DNA of 64,000 nucleotides from Pseudothermotoga sp. (GCA_003510135.1 DOKY01000021.1:5883-69882), one strand, 5' to 3'. Positions 25,398 to 34,491 are shown, numbered from the stretch's first letter. Notes: generated from the sequence alone by a model not told the origin. Made by a program: numbers and translations.

Positions 25398-25426
25398 TTG
25401 ACATCGTCACGATAAGGGTTTATAAT
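25398..25426 (+). promoter_or_regulatory. Consensus promoter of the arabinose operon
   Basis: Perfect TTGACA (25398-25403), 17-base spacer, perfect TATAAT (25421-25426). A leader of about 75 bases follows before the ATG at 25509. The rest of the 197-base gap holds the AraR operator and no other recognised feature. Confidence 0.9.
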
Positions 25427-25508
25427 GATGCCGTAAAGAAATTGACCGTACCTAAGACGAGAATTGTGGCCGTAGGGGGCTTCAACTCTGCCGAAGGAGG
25501 GGTGTCTC

Positions 25509-26825
25509 ATGGTGCGGAAGTTTCTTGCGATTGTCCTAGTCCTGTTGGTCGTGGCAGTTTTCGGAGCTGTGAAGATCTCTGTTCTGTGCTCTCCCGACAA
25601 CGCAGATGCTCTGAAGTGGCTTGCGGGCGAGTTCATGAAACAGAATCCAGACATTCAAGTCGAGATCGTGCCACTGTCCTGGGAGGTTCTCTATCCAAAA
25701 CTGTTGCAGGATCTGAGATCCCAGGCCGGCTCGTTCGAAGCGTTCACCTACGACGTCATGACGACAGGCGCGGTTTCCTTTGGACTTGAGGACCTTGGAG
25801 AGTTCATGAAGAAGTATGCAAGCTTGTTGCCGGCCGACTTCGACATCGACGATTTCATACCACAGGTTCTCGAGGAATCCGGCAAATGGCAGGGCAAGTT
25901 GATCGGTCTACCTTTCTACAACAACACGATGCTGTTCTACTACCGTAGGGACCTCTTCGAAGATCCGAAACTGAAGCAGGCGTTCAAGGAGAAATACGGT
26001 AGGGAATTGACTCTGCCAGTCACCTGGGAAGAAGTCAAAGAGATAGCTGAATTCTTCACGAAGAAGTTCAACAAGAACTCTCCGACAGAATACGGAATCG
26101 CACTCATGTTCCCGAGAACCCACACTTTGTTCTACATGTACCTGCTGTTCTTTGGTGAGTACAGAAACGCACCACTCGGTATCATGAAACACGGTGCAGC
26201 GGATCTTGAGTACGGTGAGTACTTCACCGCAGATCACAAGCCAGCGTTCAACAGCGAGGAAGGTTTGAAGGCTCTCGAGATGATGAAAAAACTCATGCCT
26301 TACAGCCCGGACCCGCTCGGATCGGATTACGGTGAAACGATCGAGTACTTCAACCAGGGTCTCGTTGCGATGGTGCCTCAGTGGACTGGACCATACTTGA
26401 TCTTCAAATCAACGATTGGAACGGACAAAGTTGGCATCATACCGATGCCCGGCAGGTCCGTGAGCGGTCAGTGGGCACTTGCCATCAACAAGTTCATACC
26501 CGAAGACAAGAAGGTTGCGGCGTTCAAGTTCATAACCTTCGCAACCAGTAAATGGGCAGACAAACAGAAGTTCCTCAGGTTCGCTGTTGCACCTGCGAGG
26601 ATGTCGACGCTCAAAGACCCAGAGGTCAGAGCGGCTGACCCAAGGGTTCCAGCACTGGAAGTCACCTATGTATCTCAGACTCACAGACCGAGAATTCCTG
26701 AGGAACCACGTCTGGAAGACATAACGGTCGAAACGTTCTCGAAGATACTCGCTGGAACTTTGCCACTCTCTATGGACACGTTGAACGACCTAGCCAAGAA
26801 GTGGCAAGAAGTACTTGGGAAGTGA
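25509..26825 (+). CDS. ABC transporter solute-binding protein, probably for arabinose or arabino-oligosaccharides
   Basis: A 438-residue secreted family-1 binding protein with a signal peptide ending near residue 19 (VFGAVK). CSPDNADALKWL at the mature start and a GLPFYNNTMLFYYRRDLF segment are typical of sugar-binding proteins. The ATG at 25509 has a GAAGGAGGGG site. It is the first gene of the AraR-controlled operon, ahead of two permeases and an intracellular GH51 arabinofuranosidase, so its ligand is probably arabinose-containing oligosaccharides. A GC-rich hairpin (26836-26856) follows the stop codon. Confidence 0.88.
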   Translation: MVRKFLAIVLVLLVVAVFGAVKISVLCSPDNADALKWLAGEFMKQNPDIQVEIVPLSWEVLYPKLLQDLRSQAGSFEAFTYDVMTTGAVSFGLEDLGEFMKKYASLLPADFDIDDFIPQVLEESGKWQGKLIGLPFYNNTMLFYYRRDLFEDPKLKQAFKEKYGRELTLPVTWEEVKEIAEFFTKKFNKNSPTEYGIALMFPRTHTLFYMYLLFFGEYRNAPLGIMKHGAADLEYGEYFTADHKPAFNSEEGLKALEMMKKLMPYSPDPLGSDYGETIEYFNQGLVAMVPQWTGPYLIFKSTIGTDKVGIIPMPGRSVSGQWALAINKFIPEDKKVAAFKFITFATSKWADKQKFLRFAVAPARMSTLKDPEVRAADPRVPALEVTYVSQTHRPRIPEEPRLEDITVETFSKILAGTLPLSMDTLNDLAKKWQEVLGK

Positions 26826-26835
26826 AGGGGGTGAA

Positions 26836-26856
26836 GAGGGGGCGCTGAGCCCCCTC
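26836..26856 (+). promoter_or_regulatory. Intercistronic hairpin between binding protein and permease genes
   Basis: An 8-bp perfect stem (GAGGGGGC with GCCCCCTC) and a 5-base loop. The only purine-rich Shine-Dalgarno-like sequence before the permease ATG at 26864 is in its left arm, so the folded form would hide it. This should favour binding protein over permease output. Confidence 0.6.
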
Positions 26857-26863
26857 ATTTGTA

Positions 26864-27754
26864 ATGAAGAACAAGAGATTGGTCCCTTGGCTGATGGTTC
26901 TGCCAGTGTTGGTCCTTTTTCTTTCTATGACCATTTATCCCTTCGCCTTCATGATATGGTCTTCTTTCAGGCAATACGATCTTTCGAAAGGTGCGGAAAC
27001 ACGTTTCATAGGTCTTGCGAACTACTTTCAGATATTTTCAGACAGTACGGCGATCGAATCCTTCAAGTTTACAGCCAAGCTTCTGGCTGTTGCCGTGCCA
27101 ACCGAGCTTTTGCTCGGAATAGGCATCGCCTTTCTCATCAGAGGAGTGCGCGGAGAGAAAATCATACGCTCTTCTTTGTTGGTACCGATGATGGTTCCCG
27201 CCGCAGTCTCAGGTGTGGCCTGGAAGATGCTCTACAACTACGCGTTCGGTCCTGTGAACTGGTTCCTCTCACTCTTTGGAATTTCGAAAATATCCTGGCT
27301 AGGTGATATGAACTACGCTCAGCTGGGAATCATTCTCATCGATGTCTGGCAGTGGACACCCTTCGTATTTCTCATGATCTATGCAGGCCTTCAATCCGTG
27401 CCTCAAGACTTGATAGATGCGGCGAGAGTTGATGGTGCCGACTGGGGAAGGGTCTTTCTCCATGTGGAATTTCCGCTGCTTCGACCTTTGATACTCGTAG
27501 CTCTGGTACTGAGAATAATTGACTGTCTCAAGACTTTCGATATCGTCTTCATGACAACGTGGGGTGGACCCGGTGCCGCGACGCACACGTACAGTTTCTA
27601 CGTTTACAAGGTCGGTATTTCGTTCGGCTGGAACATCGGATACGCCTCTGCGCTAAGCGTTTTGCTTTTGCTGGTGAGCATGTTGCTCGTGAACATCGTG
27701 TTCAGACTGGTGAGAATGAGACAGCAGCTTGGTTTCGGAGGTGAAGAAAGATGA
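26864..27754 (+). CDS. Arabinose-type ABC transporter permease, MalF family
   Basis: A 296-residue membrane permease with six predicted helices and the EAA loop (DAARVDGADWGRVF near residues 185-200). It partners the MalG-type permease, whose ATG overlaps its stop by 4 bases. No ribosome-binding site lies at normal distance before the ATG; the nearest is sealed in the upstream hairpin. As in the other sugar operon of this window, no ATPase gene is included, so a shared multi-sugar ATPase is likely. Confidence 0.92.
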   Translation: MKNKRLVPWLMVLPVLVLFLSMTIYPFAFMIWSSFRQYDLSKGAETRFIGLANYFQIFSDSTAIESFKFTAKLLAVAVPTELLLGIGIAFLIRGVRGEKIIRSSLLVPMMVPAAVSGVAWKMLYNYAFGPVNWFLSLFGISKISWLGDMNYAQLGIILIDVWQWTPFVFLMIYAGLQSVPQDLIDAARVDGADWGRVFLHVEFPLLRPLILVALVLRIIDCLKTFDIVFMTTWGGPGAATHTYSFYVYKVGISFGWNIGYASALSVLLLLVSMLLVNIVFRLVRMRQQLGFGGEER

Positions 27755-28602
27755 AAGTAATCCTTCGTGTATTGAGATACATCGTGATTGCAACCTGTCT
27801 CATATTCTTCCTTTTTCCTGTCTACTGGCTCGTGATAACTGCGTTCAAGCCGTCGAACGAATGGTTCACGTGGCCACCGAGGTTCTGGCCCACCCAGCTG
27901 ACGTTCTCGAACTTCCTCGGAGCTAAGGAAACTGAGGTGTTCGGGGGTACCACTGGTTCGATAGAGAACATCTTTCCTTACCTCAGAAACAGTATCGTTG
28001 TTGGCATATCCGTTTCACTGATCGCGACAGTCATAAGTGCCTCAGCCGCTTATGCGATAGCGAGGTACAAAGTTGGGGGTGCTTTCCTGGCGGAATGGAT
28101 AATCTCGATCAGAATGCTTCCTCCCATCGTTTCTGCCGTGCCTCTGTACGTCATTTTCTCACGATTGAGACTCATCAACACCTGGTGGGCGTTGATTTTG
28201 TCACACCTTGTCATCGTGGTTCCACTGGGAGTGTGGTTGCTGATCAGTTTCTTCAGAGAGATCCCAAGAGAGATAGACGAGGCGGCTTACGTCGATGGCG
28301 CGAGTACTTTCCAGACATTTTTCTACGTTATCTTCCCGCTGAGCGCCCCAGGTTTGGCAGCCGTAGCGGTGCTTTCGTTGATACAGAGTTGGGGTGAATT
28401 TCTTCTCGCGCTGGTGCTGACGAACGATGCGCGGGCTCAGACTTTGCCAATATTTCTGGGCAGGTACATCACGGGCTGGCGTGTGGCCTGGGGTCCGCTT
28501 TCAGCAGCCGGAATAGTCACCATGTTGCCCGTCGTAGTGTTTGCAATCTTGGCACAGCGATACCTGATAAGAGGCCTGACGTTCGGAGCTGTCAAGGGCT
28601 GA
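27751..28602 (+). CDS. Arabinose-type ABC transporter permease, MalG family
   Basis: A 283-residue inner-membrane permease with the EAA loop (DEAAYVDGASTFQ near residues 178-190) and a GLTFGAVKG ending typical of MalG-type proteins. It starts within the previous stop (ATGA) behind a GGAGGTGAAG site, so the two permeases should be made in equal amounts. It is followed 26 bases later by the arabinofuranosidase gene of the same operon. Confidence 0.92.
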   Translation: MKVILRVLRYIVIATCLIFFLFPVYWLVITAFKPSNEWFTWPPRFWPTQLTFSNFLGAKETEVFGGTTGSIENIFPYLRNSIVVGISVSLIATVISASAAYAIARYKVGGAFLAEWIISIRMLPPIVSAVPLYVIFSRLRLINTWWALILSHLVIVVPLGVWLLISFFREIPREIDEAAYVDGASTFQTFFYVIFPLSAPGLAAVAVLSLIQSWGEFLLALVLTNDARAQTLPIFLGRYITGWRVAWGPLSAAGIVTMLPVVVFAILAQRYLIRGLTFGAVKG

Positions 28603-28628
28603 TAAACCGTAGTTTGAGGTGATGCAAC

Positions 28629-30080
28629 TTGTACAGTGTGACCGTGAATCCAACCAGGATAACGAAAGTTGTGAGCAGGTACATTTATGGCCACTTCATT
28701 GAGCATCTGGGCAGGTGCATCTACGGTGGCATCTACGAGGAAGGTTCTCCTCTTTCGGATGAACGTGGTTTCAGAAAAGACGTGATGGAGGTGGTGAAGA
28801 AACTCAAGGTCCCAGTACTCAGATGGCCCGGTGGTAACTTCGCTTCAAACTATCACTGGGAAGATGGGATAGGCCCAAAAGATCAAAGACCTGCGAGGTT
28901 TGATCTCGCCTGGCGAAGCGTGGAAACGAACAGGTTCGGTACGGATGAATACATTGAATACTGCAGGGAGATAGGGGCAGAACCGTACATCTGTTTGAAC
29001 CTGGGCACAGGAACGCTGGACGAAGCTGTGCACTGGCTCGAGTACTGCAACATTAAGGAAAGCACGTATTACGCGAGTCTCAGGAGAAAGTACGGGCATC
29101 CAGAGCCGTACGGTGTCAAATTCTGGGGCATCGGCAACGAGATGTACGGTGAATGGCAAGTGAACCGCATGACCGCCGACGAGTACGCCAAGGTTGCGAG
29201 GGAGTACGCGAAATGGATGAAAGTTGTAGATCCTTCCATAAAGACCATCGTCGTGGGGCACGACGATCCAGAGTGGAATTTGAAGGTCCTCGATGTCTCT
29301 GGACCATACATCGACTACATTTCCTACCATTTTTACACGGGGTCTGAAGATTACTACGAAACAGTATCCACAGCGTATCTCCTCAAAGAGAGATTGCTGG
29401 GTTTGAAAAAGCTGATTGATATGTCTCGTGTTTCGAAGAAGGGACAGATAAAGCTTGCTTTAGACGAGTGGAACGTGTGGTACAGGGTCACGGAAGAAGG
29501 ACTTGAAGAACCCTACGAACTGAAGGACGGACTGTTCGCGTGTGGGGTTCTGATCATGTTGCAAAAAATGAGCGACATCGTTCCAATAGCGAACCTGGCA
29601 CAACTTCAGAACGCGCTTGGAGCGATTCACACGGAAAAGGACGGTTTGTACGTAACACCGGTGTACAGAGCGTTCGAGCTGATCGTGAACCATTCTGGAC
29701 AGAATCTGGTCGAAACGCACATTGAAACCGAGACCTACGACATAGATGGAAGAATGTTTTTCACGAAAACGCCGTTCGAACTGACAGGTGTGCCCTACGT
29801 GGATGCTTCAGCAACAACGAGTGCGGATGGTAAGAAGCTGTATTTGACCGTGGTGAACTACAAAAAAGAAGATGCGGTAAAAATCTCGATCACGATCAAA
29901 GGCATGGGTGAGAAAACCGCACGTGCTTACGTGCTGAGCGGGCCAGATGTGCACGCCCGCAATTCGATGGATCATCCGAACGTCGTCGATATCGTGTGTG
30001 AACAGGTCAAAGTCGGTTCACAGTTCACCCACACATTTAAACCCTTCTCATGCACAGTTATTGAAATCGAACGAGACTGA
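28629..30080 (+). CDS. abfA: Alpha-L-arabinofuranosidase, GH51
   Basis: Removes terminal alpha-L-arabinofuranosyl groups from arabino-oligosaccharides or arabinoxylan fragments. At 483 residues with no signal peptide it acts in the cytosol. GH51 hallmarks are visible: YGHFIEHLGRCIYGG near the start, RWPGGNFASNYHW at 65-77, acid/base Glu171 in GIGNEMYGEW, and nucleophile Glu280 in ALDEWNVWY. The start is TTG 28629 behind GAGGTGAT at good spacing. Its place in the AraR operon between the transporter and the epimerase fits uptake of short arabinosides followed by intracellular cleavage. Confidence 0.95.
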   Translation: MYSVTVNPTRITKVVSRYIYGHFIEHLGRCIYGGIYEEGSPLSDERGFRKDVMEVVKKLKVPVLRWPGGNFASNYHWEDGIGPKDQRPARFDLAWRSVETNRFGTDEYIEYCREIGAEPYICLNLGTGTLDEAVHWLEYCNIKESTYYASLRRKYGHPEPYGVKFWGIGNEMYGEWQVNRMTADEYAKVAREYAKWMKVVDPSIKTIVVGHDDPEWNLKVLDVSGPYIDYISYHFYTGSEDYYETVSTAYLLKERLLGLKKLIDMSRVSKKGQIKLALDEWNVWYRVTEEGLEEPYELKDGLFACGVLIMLQKMSDIVPIANLAQLQNALGAIHTEKDGLYVTPVYRAFELIVNHSGQNLVETHIETETYDIDGRMFFTKTPFELTGVPYVDASATTSADGKKLYLTVVNYKKEDAVKISITIKGMGEKTARAYVLSGPDVHARNSMDHPNVVDIVCEQVKVGSQFTHTFKPFSCTVIEIERD

Positions 30081-30101
30081 AGAAAGAAGGGGTGAAGAGC
30101 G

Positions 30102-30746
30102 TTGTATGAGGAAGTGAGGAAACAGCTTCACGAGGCTCACCTGACGTTGGAGAAGTATGGTTTGGTGGCGTACACGAGTGGGAACGTAAGCGTGAAGGCG
30201 AACGAACATGTGATCATCAAGCCTTCGGGAGTACCTTATTCGCTCTTGAGACCGGAAGATTACGTCGTCGTTGATCTGGACGGAAACATCGTCGAAGGGA
30301 GCAAAAAGCCATCCATTGACACCGCAACGCATCTGTATCTGTACAGGAGCATCGAGTGGGCAAAATCGATCATACACACGCACTCGACTTTTGCCACCGT
30401 TTGGGCCGTCGCTGAGAAACCAATCCCAGTTCTGTGCACGGCGCACGCGGATGTTTTCGGCGAGGAAATTCCGCTGAGCGAGTACGCACCTGTGGGGTCC
30501 GAAGCAATAGCAAAGGCAGCACTGAAAGTGCTTGGAAAGTCCGGTGTCGTTCTGCTGCGGAAGCACGGCGTTATAGTTGTCGGCAGTTCTTTGGACGACG
30601 CCATCAAGAAGGCAATCTTTCTGGAGGAAGTTGCAAAGATCGCTTATTTTGCACAGCTGTTCACCGTTCCCGTGCCACTGTCCAAGGATGAGGTGGAAAG
30701 GCTGTATCTGCAGTACCACACGAAATATGGACAGAATAAAGGTTAA
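30102..30746 (+). CDS. araD: L-ribulose-5-phosphate 4-epimerase / class II aldolase family
   Basis: Converts L-ribulose 5-phosphate to D-xylulose 5-phosphate, the last step of bacterial arabinose breakdown. The 214-residue protein shows the family's YTSGNVS phosphate loop near residue 26 and the zinc site HTHSTF near 88, with a later RKHGV histidine. TTG 30102 with GAAGGGGTGA is the start. Class II aldolase folds also include fuculose-phosphate aldolases, but the arabinose operon context favours the epimerase. Confidence 0.88.
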   Translation: MYEEVRKQLHEAHLTLEKYGLVAYTSGNVSVKANEHVIIKPSGVPYSLLRPEDYVVVDLDGNIVEGSKKPSIDTATHLYLYRSIEWAKSIIHTHSTFATVWAVAEKPIPVLCTAHADVFGEEIPLSEYAPVGSEAIAKAALKVLGKSGVVLLRKHGVIVVGSSLDDAIKKAIFLEEVAKIAYFAQLFTVPVPLSKDEVERLYLQYHTKYGQNKG

Positions 30747-30784
30747 AATCGTACATGAAGACAAATCGTTCGGAGGTGTGAAGA

Positions 30785-32218
30785 ATGACGGAGAAAATGA
30801 CGCTTGGTCTTCTCGTGGGTAACAGAGGCTTCTTCCCGGGCTCGCTCGTTGAGGAAGGCAGGAAGAGGATCCTCAAGGTTCTGGCAGACATGAACGTCAA
30901 CGTTGTGAGTCTCTCGCCCGAGGATACAAAATACGGAGCCGTTGAAAACCTTCAGGACGCGCAAAAATGTGCAAAACTTTTCAGAGAGCACGCGCACGAG
31001 ATCGACGGCATTCTTGTGACTTTGCCAAATTTTGGTGACGAGGGTTCCGCGGCGCTCGCAATACGTATGTCTGGATTGAAAGTTCCTGTTCTGGTTCATG
31101 CCTTTCCCGACGAGCTGGCTAAGATGGACATCAGCCACAGGCGAGATTCGTTCTGCGGAAAGATTTCTCTGTGCAACAATCTCGTGCAGTACGGAATTTC
31201 TTTCACGGACACAACGTTCCACGTGGAGTCACCTGAAAGCGAGGAATTCAGAAAGGATTTGGAAAAGTTTCTTGCTGTGTGTCGTATAGTGAAAGGCCTG
31301 AAGGGTCTCAGGATCGGAGCTATAGGTGCAAGACCGGCCGCCTTTAACACAGTGAGATTCAGCGAGAAGATACTGGAAAGACACGGCATCAGCGTCGTGA
31401 CAGTAGATCTCTCGGAGATCATCGCGCGCGCTAAAGCCATCGAGTCAAAGTCGGATAGAGTCGTACATGAACTTGAGAAGCTCAAAAAATCGTTCAATGT
31501 GAAGAATGTCCCGAATGAGGCTCTCGAAAGGATGGCCCGTCTGGCCGCCGCGATAAACGAATGGATCGAACAGAACAAGATTCGGGCGATGGCGCTGCAG
31601 TGCTGGACAGCCTTGGAATTACTGTACGGGGTCGTACCATGTGCGGTGATGAGTTTGCTGTCAGAATCGTTGTTACCCAGTGCGTGTGAGACAGACGTCA
31701 TGGGTGCGCTGTCGATGTACATACTCCAGCTCGCGTCCGGGAAACCTTCCGCACTGCTCGATTGGAACAACAACTACGGAAACGATCCAGAAAAAGCGGT
31801 GATGTTCCACTGCAGCAATCTTCCCGTGTCGTTTTTCAAGAGTTGCGAGATGTCTTACCAGCAGATAATCGCAGGCACCGTTGGGGCCGAGAACGCGTAT
31901 GGAACATGCGTGGGTAAGATCTCACCGGGACCCGCTACGTTCCTGAGGCTTTCCACCTTCGATGATGAAGGTCTCATCGCGGGATTTGTGGCTGAGGGAC
32001 AGTTCACGGACGATCCGATCGAAACCTTTGGTGGTTATGGCGTTGCAAGAATTGAGAATCTCAGATCACTCTTGAAGTTGATAACCAAGTACGGTTTTGA
32101 ACACCACGTTGCGGTGAACAAGAGTCTGGTCAAGGAGGCCATCGTCGAGGCTCTCGACAACTATCTCGATTGGGAGATATTCACGGTGGACGGTTGCGAA
32201 TGTCACAGGGAGGAATGA
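30785..32218 (+). CDS. L-fucose/L-arabinose isomerase-family protein, probable arabinose isomerase
   Basis: A 477-residue sugar isomerase-like protein. Its fold-level pattern is that of the FucI/AraA C-terminal family: Glu in ACETDVMGALS, Asp in LLDWNNNYG and His in MFHCSNLP are the likely metal ligands, and FVAEGQF lies near the end. It is not the canonical AraA sequence, yet it occupies the araA place between araD and the kinase in the AraR operon. The likely reaction is L-arabinose to L-ribulose. A GGAGGTG site precedes the ATG. The kinase gene follows after only 3 bases. Confidence 0.75.
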   Translation: MTEKMTLGLLVGNRGFFPGSLVEEGRKRILKVLADMNVNVVSLSPEDTKYGAVENLQDAQKCAKLFREHAHEIDGILVTLPNFGDEGSAALAIRMSGLKVPVLVHAFPDELAKMDISHRRDSFCGKISLCNNLVQYGISFTDTTFHVESPESEEFRKDLEKFLAVCRIVKGLKGLRIGAIGARPAAFNTVRFSEKILERHGISVVTVDLSEIIARAKAIESKSDRVVHELEKLKKSFNVKNVPNEALERMARLAAAINEWIEQNKIRAMALQCWTALELLYGVVPCAVMSLLSESLLPSACETDVMGALSMYILQLASGKPSALLDWNNNYGNDPEKAVMFHCSNLPVSFFKSCEMSYQQIIAGTVGAENAYGTCVGKISPGPATFLRLSTFDDEGLIAGFVAEGQFTDDPIETFGGYGVARIENLRSLLKLITKYGFEHHVAVNKSLVKEAIVEALDNYLDWEIFTVDGCECHREE

Positions 32219-32221
32219 ACC

Positions 32222-33742
32222 ATGTATTTGCTTGGCACGGACATAGGAACCCAGGGGACCAAGACGGTGCTTGTCGATGAGAAGGGAACTGTCCTTGCTG
32301 AAGCTTCAAGAGAGTACGATGTGATCACTCCAAAACCCAACTGGGCCGAACAGTGGCCCGACGTCTGGGTAAAAGCGGTCTTTGAAACGGTGAGAGAGGT
32401 TGTAGAGAAAAGTAATGTGCCCAGGAATCAAATCGCAGGCATTGCCATAAGTGGTCTCTACGGTGGTTCGGGTGTGCCCGTTGACAGGAACATGAACCCG
32501 TTGAGACCCTGTTTGATATGGATGGACAGACGTGCGGTGAAAGAGACTGAATGGGTGAAGAAAAACGTTCCAAAGGAGCAGATCTTCTCCATAACTGGTA
32601 ACTACGTCGATTCTTACTTTGGTTTCACGAAAATCATGTGGATCAGGGACAACGAACCGGAGATATGGAAAAAAATCTACAAGTTCGTTACGCCGAAGGA
32701 CTACGTCATCTACAAGATGACGAATCAACTGGTGATAGACTACTCGTCTGCGGGAAACCTGGGTGGGGTCTTCGATATCAGAAAACTCACCTGGTCAAAA
32801 GAGATGTGCGACGTTCTGGGTATACCGATCGAATATCTCCCGGAACGGATCGTCAAGTCTTCCGATGTCGTCGGAGAAGTTAGCCGGGAAGCTGCCAAGC
32901 TCTGTGGTCTTATGGAAGGTACTCCCGTCGTGGCTGGAGGAATAGACGCGCCTGTAGCACAGTTGTCCGCAGGTGCGTTGCAAGAAGGAGAACACGTTGC
33001 AATGGTCGGGACTTCCACGTGCTGGGGGACAGTGCACGATGGGAGCAAACTTGCCTTCGGTCTGGTGAGTTATCCTTACGTGGTTTACGACACAGAAAGG
33101 ATCTACACGTTTGGCGGATCCGCAACCACTGGTGCCCTCGCGCGCTGGTTCAAAGAGCAATTCGCAGAATCAGAAACGGTCGTTGGAGAAAGAACGGGGA
33201 TATCCCCCTACCAGCTGCTCGATCAGGAGGTTAAGGACATACCAGCCGGAAGCGATGGGATAATTGTTTTGCCTTACTTCATGGGTGAAAGGTCCCCAGT
33301 CTGGGATCCCAACGCGCGCGGTGTCGTCTTCGGTGTCACGCTCTATCACAAGAGAGCTCACATTTACAAAGCCTTCATGGAGGCGGGCGCGTACGCGTTG
33401 AGACACAACATAGAGGCTGGTTTGAAGGCAGGACTGAAGCTCAACGACGAATGCTGGATCGTCGGAGGAGTCGCAAGATCTTCCGTCTGGGTACAGATCT
33501 TCGCCGACGTGACGGGATTCAAGATGAGACAGGTGGCAAGCCTCGTAGAAGCACCCTTTGGTGATGCATTCCTGGCGGGTCTCGGTACCAGAGTGATAGA
33601 CAAACCCGAACGCATCAAGGAATGGGTCAAGTACAAAGAACCTGTGGAACCCAGATCCGAGAACAAGAAGCTCTACGACAAATATTATGAGATCTACCTG
33701 CAAGTGTATGAAAAAACGAAGGATCTCATGGAGGCCCTGTAA
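32222..33742 (+). CDS. FGGY-family carbohydrate kinase, probable L-ribulokinase
   Basis: A 506-residue sugar kinase of the FGGY family. The first ATP-binding loop is GTDIGTQGTKT (residues 5-15), and a second phosphate loop (MVGTSTCWGT) follows near 262. The C-terminal half carries AGGIDAP and GGVARSSVW. By overall type it resembles xylulokinase and ribulokinase; in an operon with an arabinose isomerase-like protein and AraD it should phosphorylate L-ribulose. It is the last gene of the operon, with a strong terminator 8 bases after the stop codon. Confidence 0.85.
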   Translation: MYLLGTDIGTQGTKTVLVDEKGTVLAEASREYDVITPKPNWAEQWPDVWVKAVFETVREVVEKSNVPRNQIAGIAISGLYGGSGVPVDRNMNPLRPCLIWMDRRAVKETEWVKKNVPKEQIFSITGNYVDSYFGFTKIMWIRDNEPEIWKKIYKFVTPKDYVIYKMTNQLVIDYSSAGNLGGVFDIRKLTWSKEMCDVLGIPIEYLPERIVKSSDVVGEVSREAAKLCGLMEGTPVVAGGIDAPVAQLSAGALQEGEHVAMVGTSTCWGTVHDGSKLAFGLVSYPYVVYDTERIYTFGGSATTGALARWFKEQFAESETVVGERTGISPYQLLDQEVKDIPAGSDGIIVLPYFMGERSPVWDPNARGVVFGVTLYHKRAHIYKAFMEAGAYALRHNIEAGLKAGLKLNDECWIVGGVARSSVWVQIFADVTGFKMRQVASLVEAPFGDAFLAGLGTRVIDKPERIKEWVKYKEPVEPRSENKKLYDKYYEIYLQVYEKTKDLMEAL

Positions 33743-33750
33743 AATGATGG

Positions 33751-33776
33751 CCCCGTCCACTCGGACGGGGTTTCTC
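33751..33776 (+). terminator. Rho-independent terminator of the arabinose operon
   Basis: An 8-bp GC-rich stem (CCCCGTCC with GGACGGGG, 4-base loop) followed by TTTCTC. It lies between the kinase stop codon and the convergent glycosylase gene. Confidence 0.8.
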
Positions 33777-33781
33777 GAAAT

Positions 33782-34474
33782 TTAGACGGCAGTTTCGGAT
33801 CGAACTTTGTTCCAGGTTTGGCAGAGATCTTTCAAAGCACAGGAGTCGCACCTGGGTTCTCTCTTCTTACAAACTTTCTTGGCGTGTTCGACCAACAATG
33901 CGTGGTATTCCTTCATGGTTTCTATGTCTTTGACAGCGCGTTGAAACATCGATTGGATCTGCGAGTAGTTCTCCTTACCGTTGAGAACGCCAACTCGAGT
34001 GAAAATACGTCTGGTGTAATTGTCGACAACGAAGACTGGTTGCTCGAAGGCGTACAGGAGGATGGAATCGGCCGTTTCCGGTCCGATTCCGGCAACCGAG
34101 AGTAGCTCGTCCCTCGTGAGAGATTCTCTGAGACGATAGAAATCAAAATCGTGTTCGGCAAGCTTTTGTAAGAGATTCTTCAGTCTTCTGGCTTTCAACT
34201 TCCAAAAACCTGCAGGCTTGATCAGCATCTCTACGAATTCATCGTTCGTTTCGTAAAGCTTCCTCGGTTCGAGCAACCCGGCTCGTTTCAAATTCTCGAT
34301 GGCCCGCTCTACATTCTTCCAGGCCGTGTTCTGAGTAAGGACGGCACCAACCACCACCTCGAACCATGTCTCGGCTGGCCACCAGCTCTGTGGCCCGTAA
34401 GCTTCGTACAGTCTCCGATAGATTTCCGTGATGAGGTCCAAGCTTGATTCCTCCCAGTTTTTGAATGTTATCAT
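33782..34474 (-). CDS. HhH-GPD DNA glycosylase with 4Fe-4S cluster (endonuclease III / MagIII-like)
   Basis: A 230-residue base-excision repair protein. LTQNTAWKNVE near residue 50 and the helix-hairpin-helix GIGPETADS near 130 are typical of the endonuclease III superfamily; Asp in VVDNYTRR near 151 is the conserved catalytic acid. The cluster ligands are C-x6-C-x2-C-x5-C (CKKREPRCDSCALKDLC). Where endonuclease III has its catalytic lysine (GxGxKTA), this protein has Glu (GPETA), which points to a monofunctional glycosylase such as the 3-methyladenine MagIII group. It is divergent from the DUF4438 gene, 17 bases away. Confidence 0.85.
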   Translation of the reverse strand: MITFKNWEESSLDLITEIYRRLYEAYGPQSWWPAETWFEVVVGAVLTQNTAWKNVERAIENLKRAGLLEPRKLYETNDEFVEMLIKPAGFWKLKARRLKNLLQKLAEHDFDFYRLRESLTRDELLSVAGIGPETADSILLYAFEQPVFVVDNYTRRIFTRVGVLNGKENYSQIQSMFQRAVKDIETMKEYHALLVEHAKKVCKKREPRCDSCALKDLCQTWNKVRSETAV

Positions 34475-34491
34475 AGCAGAGGGGTGAGAAG

